From: JABWBH01 sp964526695
Lineage (GTDB): Bacteria; Planctomycetota; Phycisphaerae; UBA1845
NCBI GenBank assembly: GCA_964526695.1
Contig: CAZGJA010000080.1
Span: 14,207-78,206, forward strand
Length of the DNA: 64,000 nucleotides
Direction of reading: 5' to 3'
In this document: positions 7,112 to 15,428 of the stretch, in pieces
How the letters are laid out: each line of letters starts with the position of its first letter
Numbering within the stretch: position 1 is the first letter of the stretch
Notes under the pieces: model-generated
Told to the model about the DNA's origin: nothing
The model's input: the letters and a program-made list of their open reading frames with translations, nothing else
Database searches by the model: none
Translations under genes and position numbers: made by a program

Positions 7112-8680
7112 ATGTTAGATCGAACCGGCGACACGATCGTGGCGGTCTCGTCCGCGCCGGGCGCGGCGCCGAGGGGCATCGTGCGCCTGGACGGCCCCGC
7201 CGCAGCGTCCACCGCCGATCGCCTGATTCGACTGGCGGACGGGCGGCGGATCGCGGACATCCCGGGCCACTCCCGCGTCGCGGGATCCGTCCTGATCGAC
7301 GCCGACCGCGCCGCGCCGGCCTTGTTCTACGTCTTCCGTGCGCCCCGCAGCTACACGCGCAATGATCTAATCGAGATCCACACCGCCGGCGCGCCCGCGC
7401 TGCTGCGGGTGATTCTGCGCCGGGCGATCGAATGCGGCGCGCGGCAGGCCGAGCCGGGCGAGTTCACGGCGAGGGCGTTCCTCAGCGGCGCCATGGACCT
7501 CTCGCGTGCCGAGGCGGTGGCCGGTGTGATCCGCGCTGCGGACGATCGTCAGCTCGCCGCCGCGCGGCAGCTTCGATCCGGTCGCCTCGCGCAGCGCGTC
7601 GAGCGCGTCGTCGAGGCCCTGTCGGACCTGACAGCGCTGGTCGAGGCCGGCATCGACTTCGCCGATGAGCCGATCGAGTTCATTACGCCCGCCGCCCTGA
7701 CGGCGCGCGTGGACCAACTGGACGCGGAACTCGATGAATTGGCGTCGCAGGCCCTGTCCGTCGAGCGGCTGGAGGAGACGCCGCGTGTGCTGCTTGTGGG
7801 TCGCCCCAACGCGGGTAAGAGCACGCTGATGAACGCCCTTTCCGGTCAAGCCCGCGCGATCTGCTCCGACACCGCGGGCACCACGCGCGACATCCTCAGC
7901 GCACGGATTCGCTGCGGCTCGATGGACGTCCTGCTGCTCGACGCCGCCGGCATCGACGACGCTCTCAGAGCCGCGCCTGACAGAGCCGCGCCCGTAAGGA
8001 AGCGATGCGCGCATGAGTCTTGTGCGCCCCCGCTTCTTGACGGGCGCAGCTCTGAAGGAGCACCATCTGCGCAGCCGGGAGCCGACTTCGGCTGGCTGGC
8101 GGACGCCGCGAAAGCCGCGCTCGAACAAGTCGGCGTCGTTGATGCCGTGCTTCTCGTGTGCGACATCACCGAGGGCGTGGACGGCGAGCTGCTTGCTGAG
8201 GTGCAGTCGCGCTCCGGTGCTCCGCTCCTGCTGGTGCTGAACAAGTGCGATTTGCTCGCAATGGCTGATCCGAACGACGGCGCCGCACGGGGTGAACGCA
8301 ATCGTGGAGACGCAACGCGCTGCGGATCGGAGCTGACACGCGGCGGGCAGAATGCGACGCGCGTCAGCGCTCGGCGCGGCGACGGCCTTGAGGAGCTGCG
8401 AAGCCGGATCGCGGAGGTGCTCGCCGATCCCTTCCGGCCCGACGCCGCGGGCGCAGCGCTCCTCATGACCGCGCGCCATCGACAGGCCATCGCCGACGCC
8501 CGCGCCGCATTGGCGCAGGCCCGGCAGGTCATCGGCGAGGCCACCCGCGTTCACAAAGTCGCCGAGCTGATCGCCTTCGAGCTGCGCGACGCGCTCGACG
8601 CGCTCGGCACGATCACCGGCGCGGTCACCTCCGAAGATCTGCTCGGTCGCATCTTCGCGGGTTTCTGCATCGGCAAATGA
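7112..8680 (+). CDS. mnmE: tRNA uridine-5-carboxymethylaminomethyl modification GTPase MnmE
   Basis: MnmE acts with MnmG to modify wobble U34 of tRNAs. The N-terminal tetrahydrofolate-binding domain begins DTIVAVSSAPG. The G domain has Walker A GRPNAGKST (about 230-238), G2 TAGTTRD, G3 DAAG, G4 NKCD, and the protein ends with the family-typical FCIGK. I start it at ATG 7112 (MLDRTGDT) with GGAG 4 nt upstream, not at GTG 7076. At 522 residues it is about 70 longer than usual. One extra block follows G3 and coincides with a palindromic repeat (7965-8055); a second follows NKCD. The G3 motif is DAAG rather than DTAG. Confidence 0.95.
   Translation: MLDRTGDTIVAVSSAPGAAPRGIVRLDGPAAASTADRLIRLADGRRIADIPGHSRVAGSVLIDADRAAPALFYVFRAPRSYTRNDLIEIHTAGAPALLRVILRRAIECGARQAEPGEFTARAFLSGAMDLSRAEAVAGVIRAADDRQLAAARQLRSGRLAQRVERVVEALSDLTALVEAGIDFADEPIEFITPAALTARVDQLDAELDELASQALSVERLEETPRVLLVGRPNAGKSTLMNALSGQARAICSDTAGTTRDILSARIRCGSMDVLLLDAAGIDDALRAAPDRAAPVRKRCAHESCAPPLLDGRSSEGAPSAQPGADFGWLADAAKAALEQVGVVDAVLLVCDITEGVDGELLAEVQSRSGAPLLLVLNKCDLLAMADPNDGAARGERNRGDATRCGSELTRGGQNATRVSARRGDGLEELRSRIAEVLADPFRPDAAGAALLMTARHRQAIADARAALAQARQVIGEATRVHKVAELIAFELRDALDALGTITGAVTSEDLLGRIFAGFCIGK
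7965..8055. repeat. palindromic repeat inserted in frame inside mnmE
   Basis: TCAGAGCCGCGCC, then CAGAGCCGCGCCCGTAAGG AAGCG up to 8004, is answered by the inverted arm CGCTTCTTGACGGGCGCAGC TCTGA (8031-8055). Related copies are at 41747-41849, 47261-47302 and 51949-52013. Here it translates in frame and adds about 30 residues just after the G3 motif. Confidence 0.75.
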
Positions 8681-8903
8681 TGCGATGGCTTTGCACAACC
8701 GGATGGCCTGCGCCTCCGCGCCCCGGCCACCAGCCCCTCGACCAAGACATCCAACCCCACACGTTGCCATGCCTTCCTTCGTGACCCTGTTGGGTTCGGC
8801 CCACTCCCCGCTTACAATCCGCCCGGCGTCAGCGGGCGATTGGAATCCCTATCCGCCCACGGGGAACTTCGCATTGCGGCGCTTTGACTGCCAGGAGTAA
8901 TCC

Positions 8904-9275
8904 ATGCCAACAACCATCCGAACTCGCCGACCCCATCCTCTGATCCTGCTCGCGCTCGTCCTGTGCGGACTCCCATCCGGGTGCGACGAAAAAATGGACC
9001 AGCCCGCCATCGTGCCGCTCACCGGAAAAGTGATTTCCATTGACCTGAAAAAGAACGACATCACCGTCGAGTACCAGCTCCCCAAGCGCCAGGAGAAGGC
9101 CGTGGACACCGCCAGGGTGACGGACGCCACGGAGATTCAGATTAACGGCGTGCTGGGCAAGCTGGCGGACATCAAGGTCGGCGAGCACATTCGCGGCGAC
9201 GTGCAGGTGGAAGGCAAAGGCGATAAGCGAGTGCTCACGGTTCTGCGGATCTACGTCGATCGCGCCGCGCCGTGA
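8904..9275 (+). CDS. small lipoprotein
   Basis: A 123-residue protein with a lipoprotein signal: basic PTTIRTRRPHP, hydrophobic LILLALVLCGL, lipobox LPSGC. The mature part (VPLTGKVISIDLKKNDITVE, then QINGVLGKLADIKVGEHIRG and a closing VLTVLRIYVD) is a small beta barrel, resembling DUF5666 or CusF-like OB domains found in periplasmic proteins. AGGAG lies 6 nt before ATG 8904. It is likely exported and anchored. Substrate unknown; copper or cation binding is only a resemblance. Confidence 0.8.
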   Translation: MPTTIRTRRPHPLILLALVLCGLPSGCDEKMDQPAIVPLTGKVISIDLKKNDITVEYQLPKRQEKAVDTARVTDATEIQINGVLGKLADIKVGEHIRGDVQVEGKGDKRVLTVLRIYVDRAAP

Positions 9276-9335
9276 GGGCTGCGCGTCATCACCGCGCCGC
9301 ACTGAACCGCACGCGCAAGCCCGCGAACATCGCAG

Positions 9336-9408
9336 CCGCCGGCGCAAGCCGGCGGTCGTTTGAGATCCCGCGGTGACCAACCGGCTGTCACCGGGCTTGC
9401 GCCCGGTG
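9336..9408. repeat. paired tetraloop hairpins
   Basis: CCGCCGGC-GCAA-GCCGGCGG (9336-9355) and CACCGGGC-TTGC-GCCCGGTG (9389-9408). The loops GCAA and TTGC are also complementary. They sit in the 308-bp gap between the lipoprotein and the protease gene; no other feature is seen in that gap. Confidence 0.6.
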
Positions 9409-9583
9409 CTCTGATGGGGCTGCTCCGCCAGCTCCGCCGCGCACCCGACACGGCGCCGCCCATCGACAATCTCATCCCGATCTCCGTTTTTGCATTGATC
9501 CGCCCTGCCCGATTCGATACCCTCAAGATGGGCGGATTCTCCGCTCCGGGGGTATCGGGGTCTGGTATACAAGGGAGGAAGCC

Positions 9584-11131
9584 ATGCAGAAGCAGAACAA
9601 GTTGATGAAACTCTGGATCGCCGTCATCGCGGGGGCGATGACCGTCGGTGCCGTCGCCGCCGAGCGCCGCGCGTTTCCGCTGCGAACCGTCGGCGCGACC
9701 GACGCCAACGGCGTGACGCGGCTGACGTTCGACCGCGCGGTCTACGACGCCATCAAAACGGCGGAGGACATCATAATGACCCGCGTCCCGCTGGACGACC
9801 GCAGCACCGTGGATGTCGTCGTGCACCGCGTCGAGGTTTTCGCCGAGGACGCGGTGATCGTGGCGGCCCTCGGCGGGCGCGACGTGCCTGCGGCCCGACC
9901 GGATGTGGTGCTGCTTTCCGGCAGCGTGGCGGGGCGTGAAGGCTCGCGCGTGTTCATGGGTCTGTCGCCGCACGGTTGCAACGGCATGATCGAGCTGGAC
10001 GGGCAGACGCACATCATCTCCGCAGGCCCGTCGTCGGGCGGCGGTCCGGTCGTGTACAACCTGACCACGCTGCCGGAAGGCGTGATCGAGTGGGCGCCGT
10101 TCCAGTGCGGCACGGATCTGCTTTCCGTGCAGAAGCACGAGCCGCGCATCGCTCCAGCGTCGGGCAACTCTTCGCCCGCAGGCGATCCGCCGTGCCGCGT
10201 CGTCGATGTCGCCATCGAGACGGACTACGAATACACGCGCGACATCTTCGGCGGCAACACCGACGCCTCGGCCGCGTATGTCGCCACACTGATCGGCGCG
10301 GTGGGCGAGACGACCCTCCGCGATCTGAACGTCCACCTCAAGGTTGCTTACCTGCGCGTCTGGGCGGACGACAGCGATCCGTACACCGCGACCAACAGTT
10401 GGGACCGCTTCTTCCAGTATCAGGATCACTGGAACGCCAACATGCGGCACATCGTCCGGGACAACGTGCACATGCTCTCCGCGCTGCGCGACGGCTCGAT
10501 CGGCGGACTGGCGTATCTGCCGGGCGTCTGCCAGACGGACTATGACTACGCCTACTCGTCCTATCTCAACGGCACCTTCCCGTATCCGCTCGAAGATCAT
10601 CGCGCGGAGAACTGGGACGTGTTCGTCGTCGGTCACGAGGAAGGCCACAACCTCGGCGCGCCGCACACCCACGACCACTCGCCGCCGATCGACGGCTGCG
10701 GGCTGGGCGATTGCACCGAGGCGTTCGGCGGAACATACCTCAGCTATTGTCACATCTGCTCCGGCGGCATGACCAACATCGAGCTGCGATATCATGAGCG
10801 GACGATCAGCGAAGCCATCCTGCCGTACCTGAACGAGGCGCCGTGCGACCTGACGCACGACCCGGACTGCACCGGCGTGGACTGCGGGCTGATCACCCAA
10901 CTGAAGACCGTCTGCCGCGACGGCAGCTTCAAGTTCAAGGCCGTCGTTAAGTCCGGCCTGGCGGAGGGCACCACACTCACGCTGACGCGCGACGGGTCGG
11001 ACTCGAAGACCGTCACTGTCAACAGCCGCGGCAAGGCCAAGGCAATCTGGACGGGCGTAGCCGGCGGCGAGCACACCGTCTGCGTGGACGAGTGCCCGTC
11101 GATCTGCGGCGCAACGAGCTGCAATCCGTAA
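9584..11131 (+). CDS. secreted reprolysin-like (M12B-type) zinc metalloprotease
   Basis: This 515-residue protein has a signal peptide (MKLWIAVIAGAMTVGAVAA, cleavage near residue 26). A pro-region comes first, then a metzincin catalytic domain with HEEGHNLGAPH (His351, Glu352, His355, His361) and a GGMTNIELRYH Met-turn candidate. The upstream half contains VVDVAIETDYEYTRDIFGG, the usual start of an M12B domain. After a Cys-rich stretch (CDLTHDPDCTGVDCG) comes a beta-rich C-terminal domain with VNSRGKAKAIWTG and HTVCVDECPSICG. That domain recurs in the two WEWDG proteins of the window. GGAGGAAG lies before ATG 9584. Likely exported. Confidence 0.85.
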   Translation: MQKQNKLMKLWIAVIAGAMTVGAVAAERRAFPLRTVGATDANGVTRLTFDRAVYDAIKTAEDIIMTRVPLDDRSTVDVVVHRVEVFAEDAVIVAALGGRDVPAARPDVVLLSGSVAGREGSRVFMGLSPHGCNGMIELDGQTHIISAGPSSGGGPVVYNLTTLPEGVIEWAPFQCGTDLLSVQKHEPRIAPASGNSSPAGDPPCRVVDVAIETDYEYTRDIFGGNTDASAAYVATLIGAVGETTLRDLNVHLKVAYLRVWADDSDPYTATNSWDRFFQYQDHWNANMRHIVRDNVHMLSALRDGSIGGLAYLPGVCQTDYDYAYSSYLNGTFPYPLEDHRAENWDVFVVGHEEGHNLGAPHTHDHSPPIDGCGLGDCTEAFGGTYLSYCHICSGGMTNIELRYHERTISEAILPYLNEAPCDLTHDPDCTGVDCGLITQLKTVCRDGSFKFKAVVKSGLAEGTTLTLTRDGSDSKTVTVNSRGKAKAIWTGVAGGEHTVCVDECPSICGATSCNP

Positions 11132-11281
11132 GCGGCGCGGTCGCCAGATGACGGCACGTGGCGCACCTGGGGGTCACGGCCTTCGGGCACAACGGCGGGG
11201 AGGCTCGCTGGTCGGCACGAAGGCCGTGATGCGCTTCAACTTCGAGTGTCAACGGCCGACTTGGTCGAAGGAGGGGCGGAA

Positions 11282-13423
11282 ATGCGGTGCTTGAATCGTC
11301 CGATGGTCATCGCCGGGATCCGCATCGGGCATGGTGGGCGCAAAGCGGTGGGCGATGTGATCTCCTGCCGCAAACGCGGGAATGCACGGCGACTCCTGAC
11401 GCTGTGGGGGTGCGCCTTGGTTGCACCCCTCGGGTCTGCTGCGAGCTTCGCGCAGGAGCTTGGCTGGACGAAAAGGCTGACGGGACCTTCCCCCGTTCAC
11501 TGGTACGCGACCGCCTATGACAGCGCGCGGGACGTGGCTGTGCTCTTCGGTGGTGAGGCCGGTCTGATCTATGGGCAGACGTGGGAGTGGGATGGCAAGG
11601 CTTGGGCGCTGCGGGTGACGACCGGTCCGTCGGCGCGAGCGGGCCACGCCATGGCCTACGACAGTGCCCGAGGCGTGACCGTGATGTTCGGAGGGCCTGA
11701 GGACGACAGAAACGGCTGGAAAACGTGGGAATGGGACGGGGAGACGTGGACGGAGCGGGCGATCGCAGGCCCGTCGCAACGAAGGGGTTGCGCGCTGGCC
11801 TATGACAGCGCCCGAGGCGTGACCGTGCTCTTCGGAGGGTATGATCGGCAGGGCGACCAATCTGACACCTGGGAGTGGAACGGCGACTCTTGGACGCGAC
11901 AAGACACCGCAGGCCCGCCGCCGCGCCACGGTCACGTCATGGCCTACGATAAAGCGCGCAACGCAACAGTCTTGTATGGGGGGTTCGGGGAGCCGCACGA
12001 CAGGGATACTTGGGAGTGGAATGGTCGCTACTGGAGGAAGTTTCCCGTGACGGGTCCCGGCACGCGCGACTTTGCCGCCATGGCGTTTGATCAGAAGAAG
12101 CAAGTTTGCGTCCTCTTCGGCGGCGAGGAATGGGGCCGCTTGCACGGGGACACATGGGAATGGGATGGCCGTGCCTGGACGCAGCGGACCACAACAGGTC
12201 CCGCGGAACGTTACCGCCATGCCATGGCTTACGACGCGCGCCGCGATGTCACCATCGTTTTCGGTGGAGACGGCGTTTTTTTCGACCTGTGTGACACCTG
12301 GACATGGGACGGGGCTTCGTGGACCTGGGCGGCGGTTACCAGGCCCCCGTCCCTGCAAGGGTCGGCCATGACTTACGACAGCGATCGCCGCGTCGTGGTT
12401 GCCTTTGGCGGACTGAGGTATAATGGGTACGAGCCATCGACATGGGAATGGGACGGCAAAGCATGGCGCATTCCGAGTACGGTCGGCCCCTCGGCAAGGT
12501 ACAACCACGCGCTTGCCTATGACGCCCGCCGGCATGTCACGGTGATGTTCGGCGGCTACGATCAGCGACAGCAGAACGGCGAGACCTGGGAGTGGGACGG
12601 GGCGGTCTGGACGCAGCGGGCGGACACAGGCCCGTCACCTCGCGAATCGCTGTCGTTATGCTACGACAGCGCCAGAGGCAAGACGGTTCTGTTCGGAGGG
12701 AGTGACGGTTCCGGTGCCTTCCGAGACACATGGGAGTGGGATGGGGACGTTTGGACGCTTCGGTCCACCGCCGGACCGGCCCTGAATCTCGGCCACGATA
12801 TGGCATTCGACCATCAACGCGATGTCGCGGTGTTGCACGGCCTCGGTTCCGAATCGGGTGGATGGGCGACTTGGGAGTGGGACGGTGAATCATGGATCCT
12901 TCGATCAGATCATGGCCCGACGGCTCCCCGCGGACATGTCTTGGCTTACGATATGGCTCGTCGGGTGACGATGCTGCTGGGCGGTCCAAGGGTCAACTGG
13001 GAATGGGATGGCAATGCGTGGTTCCGTCGCGACCACTCCACTGTGTTCAGTTTGGAGGGGTCTGCGACGGCCTATGACAGCCATCGGCGCGTCGCAGTCC
13101 TGTTCGGGGGCGATGGCTCCAGCGGCCGCGAGGAGTGCGATACCTGGGAGTACCAGGCTTGCACCAACAAAGAGAGAATCAGAAAAGCAGGGTGTCCCAA
13201 TCTCCGCCGACCGGATACGCTGAAGGTTCTGCTCTCCGGCGGAATTCCCGGCGACGATTTCACGGTAATCCTGGCCGACCGCGCCACGCAGTCCGGCACG
13301 CTCGATGACCGCGGGAAAGGCAAGGCTTATTTTGCAGATCGGCCGGTCGGCGACTCAGGCACAGCCACCGCCGATTGGGGCTGCCGGGCGACTTCACAGC
13401 TCGGCTACACCTGCTCGCGCTAG
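11282..13423 (+). CDS. secreted Kelch-like WEWDG-repeat protein (12 units)
   Basis: A 713-residue protein starting at ATG 11282, with GGAGG 7 nt upstream. A long basic N-region precedes the signal core LLTLWGCALVAPLGSAASFA. The rest is twelve units of about 50 residues with the pattern W..R...GPS.R..HAMAYDSARGVTVLFGG...DTWEWDG, which suggests a beta-propeller of the galactose-oxidase/Kelch type. The last 85 residues hold the C-terminal module shared with the 9584 and 52060 genes (DRGKGKAYF, then the terminal Cys pairs). It is convergent with ribonuclease D. Likely extracellular or periplasmic; ligand unknown. Confidence 0.85.
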   Translation: MRCLNRPMVIAGIRIGHGGRKAVGDVISCRKRGNARRLLTLWGCALVAPLGSAASFAQELGWTKRLTGPSPVHWYATAYDSARDVAVLFGGEAGLIYGQTWEWDGKAWALRVTTGPSARAGHAMAYDSARGVTVMFGGPEDDRNGWKTWEWDGETWTERAIAGPSQRRGCALAYDSARGVTVLFGGYDRQGDQSDTWEWNGDSWTRQDTAGPPPRHGHVMAYDKARNATVLYGGFGEPHDRDTWEWNGRYWRKFPVTGPGTRDFAAMAFDQKKQVCVLFGGEEWGRLHGDTWEWDGRAWTQRTTTGPAERYRHAMAYDARRDVTIVFGGDGVFFDLCDTWTWDGASWTWAAVTRPPSLQGSAMTYDSDRRVVVAFGGLRYNGYEPSTWEWDGKAWRIPSTVGPSARYNHALAYDARRHVTVMFGGYDQRQQNGETWEWDGAVWTQRADTGPSPRESLSLCYDSARGKTVLFGGSDGSGAFRDTWEWDGDVWTLRSTAGPALNLGHDMAFDHQRDVAVLHGLGSESGGWATWEWDGESWILRSDHGPTAPRGHVLAYDMARRVTMLLGGPRVNWEWDGNAWFRRDHSTVFSLEGSATAYDSHRRVAVLFGGDGSSGREECDTWEYQACTNKERIRKAGCPNLRRPDTLKVLLSGGIPGDDFTVILADRATQSGTLDDRGKGKAYFADRPVGDSGTATADWGCRATSQLGYTCSR

Positions 13424-13435
13424 GGAAACTCAAGA

Positions 13436-13530
13436 ATGGCTCGAAGAACCTTGATTGCCGGCAACTGGAAATGCACAAGACGCTCGTCGAAGCGCGCGAG
13501 TTGATGACCGCGCTGAAGGCGGGGATGATC
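13436..13530 (+). pseudogene. tpiA: triosephosphate isomerase N-terminal remnant, frameshifted
   Basis: Just after the WEWDG gene the sequence reads M-A-R-R-T-L-I-A-G-N-W-K, the invariant start of triosephosphate isomerase. One A is missing next (TGGAAATGCAC where TGG AAA ATG CAC is expected). In the shifted frame MHKTLVEARELMTALKAGM continues the TIM N-terminal helix. After about 35 codons all similarity stops, where a real gene needs about 250 codons. It is therefore a decayed fragment, or the edge of an old rearrangement between the two flanking genes. Confidence 0.7.
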
Positions 13531-13609
13531 CCGCCAAGGACGCGCATGGCAGCCGCGCCCGTCAAGGGAGCATTCTCCTCGAACCCGCAAGATTCCGCGT
13601 GACGAACCG

Positions 13610-14938
13610 CTAGGGTGCGTCTGCGGTACTCGCACCGGCGACCTCAGCAGCGTCGCCCTCCACCCCGGGAGCGGAAACAGGCTCAGCGCTGCTCGCCTTG
13701 CGCGCGGGTCGGTCCGAAGGCTTGCAGAAGCGAAGCGGCGAGCCGTTCCCGGCCGGGTCCACCTGAACGGTCCATGAGCCGGTCAGCACCTTGCGGAGCG
13801 TCCGCCCGACGACCTCCCCGCGCCAGCCCGAAAGCAGGTCCGGAACCGGCGCCAGCGAATCCAACCGTCCGTCCACGAACGGTTCCACCAGGTCGGCGAT
13901 GCCCTGTTTCGTCGCCAGCAGACCGTACGCAATGTCCAGCCTTGCGGCCTCGCTGCGCAGTACCGAAGTCAAAAGCGGCATGAGCACGGCGTCCAGCGGA
14001 TGCTCCGCCCGCACGGTGCGGTGCGCCGATTTCGGCGCGGGCGGCTTCTCCGCGGAACGCACGAGCACGGCGCACAGGTCGTTGATGTGGTCTTTGCGGA
14101 GGTTCAGCCCGCGCAGCGAACGAACCTGCTCCGGCTTCGACCACCCGTGCTTGGCGATCTCGACGAGCAGATGGTCCTTCAGCACCGCGCGGGCCGGCCG
14201 GTTCAAGCGATCCGCAAGCTGCTCGCGCCACTGCATCAGGTCCAGCGCCGCCACCAGCGCCGAGCCGTGCAGCGAACCCGTGCCTTTCACCCGCGCAAGC
14301 TGTGCCTCCGGCGGACGCTGGTACAGCTCGATCCGCTCGAACGCGGCGAACTCCTCCCGCGCCCACTCCATCCGCCCCAGCTTTTTGAGCCGCGCCGTCA
14401 GCTTGTCGTGCAGCGGCAGCAGGTAGGCCACGTCCTCATTGGCGTACAGAAGCTGGTCCTCGCTGAGCGGGCGCTTGCGCCAGTCCGTCAGCGTCTGGGA
14501 TTTGTGCAGCTTGATGTGGAGCTTCTGCTGCACCAGCTTCGACAGGCTCATCGGGTAATTCGACGTCACCAGCCCCGCGGCGATCTGCACGTCGAAGATG
14601 TTGCGCGGCGGCTGATTCACCGCGTGAACGCACAGCGCCAGGTCTTCCTGCCCCGCGTGCAGCACCGTCTCGATCTGCGGGTCGCTGACCAGCTCCCACA
14701 GCGGCGTGAGGTCCGGCGTTTCCTGGGAGTCGATGAGAAAGACCCCGTCGGTCGCGGCCACCTGCACCAGGCACAGCTCCGGCTCGTACACGTCCTCCAT
14801 GACGAACTCGGTGTCCAATCCGAAGCGGCGGGTCTCGCGGATGTGGGCGCAGAGGCGGTGCAGGTCGCGGGGGCGGGTGATCATCGTCGCGGATCGCTCC
14901 GAGCTGGTCGTCACGGTTCCATCCCTGGGGCGGCTCAT
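13610..14938 (-). CDS. rnd: ribonuclease D
   Basis: DEDDy exonuclease with HRDC domain, used in 3' trimming of tRNA precursors and other small RNAs. Seen directly: GLDTEF (motif I, Asp and Glu), HAGQEDL (motif II), and YANEDVAYLL (motif III with catalytic Tyr and Asp), then an HRDC-like helix set around LVAALDLMQWREQLADRLNR. The C-terminal half carries a second HRDC-like region. Start choice is uncertain: ATG 14938 has GGGAG close upstream, and an ATG at 14884 (MITRPRDLHRL) would suit the domain start. The final 60 residues are a low-complexity tail. Confidence 0.92.
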   Translation of the reverse strand: MSRPRDGTVTTSSERSATMITRPRDLHRLCAHIRETRRFGLDTEFVMEDVYEPELCLVQVAATDGVFLIDSQETPDLTPLWELVSDPQIETVLHAGQEDLALCVHAVNQPPRNIFDVQIAAGLVTSNYPMSLSKLVQQKLHIKLHKSQTLTDWRKRPLSEDQLLYANEDVAYLLPLHDKLTARLKKLGRMEWAREEFAAFERIELYQRPPEAQLARVKGTGSLHGSALVAALDLMQWREQLADRLNRPARAVLKDHLLVEIAKHGWSKPEQVRSLRGLNLRKDHINDLCAVLVRSAEKPPAPKSAHRTVRAEHPLDAVLMPLLTSVLRSEAARLDIAYGLLATKQGIADLVEPFVDGRLDSLAPVPDLLSGWRGEVVGRTLRKVLTGSWTVQVDPAGNGSPLRFCKPSDRPARKASSAEPVSAPGVEGDAAEVAGASTADAP

Positions 14939-15401
14939 CTCTCCCATCCTGGGGCGATGTCGGCATCCACCCGCGCCACACAAAAGTCCGGCGGGGCAGG
15001 CATGAAACCATACCAGACGAGCCGCAGGAGGCAAGCCGGAGGGCGCGCGTCATCGCTCGCCGCGCGCGGGCGTGACCAGATTCTCAGGACAGGCTTTCTG
15101 TCCGGCCCGGCCCGGGGGCTGGGTCCAGCGTCGATCCGCCTCCTGGCCGATGCGCTGGAGCGGATGGAAGGTCACCGGGACAGGCATTTCCGGCTCAAGG
15201 GGGCGCTGCAGGTGGCCGCACTCGAATCGCCGCGCAATGCGCCGCAGGAGACGAGCCGGCTTGACGAAGGGCTAGGGCCGATGGGTGCAGGAGTCCACTG
15301 TGGTCGACCGATGGTTGCGACAGGCTTGCAGTTGCCCTTCACCCTCAGCGTCTGCAGTCGAGCGCCGGAGCTGACATCCTGCAGGATCGCCGCGGAAGGG
15401 A

Positions 15402-15428
15402 GGGCGCCCCTTTCCCTGCGAGGCGCCC
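15402..15428 (-). terminator. hairpin at the end of the GspE-like gene
   Basis: GGGCGCC (15402-15408) pairs with GGCGCCC (15422-15428), placed directly after the TAG (15429-15431) on the reverse strand. No U-tract follows, so factor-independent termination is doubtful. The rest of 15035-15401 holds no gene or repeat that I can support. Confidence 0.35.
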
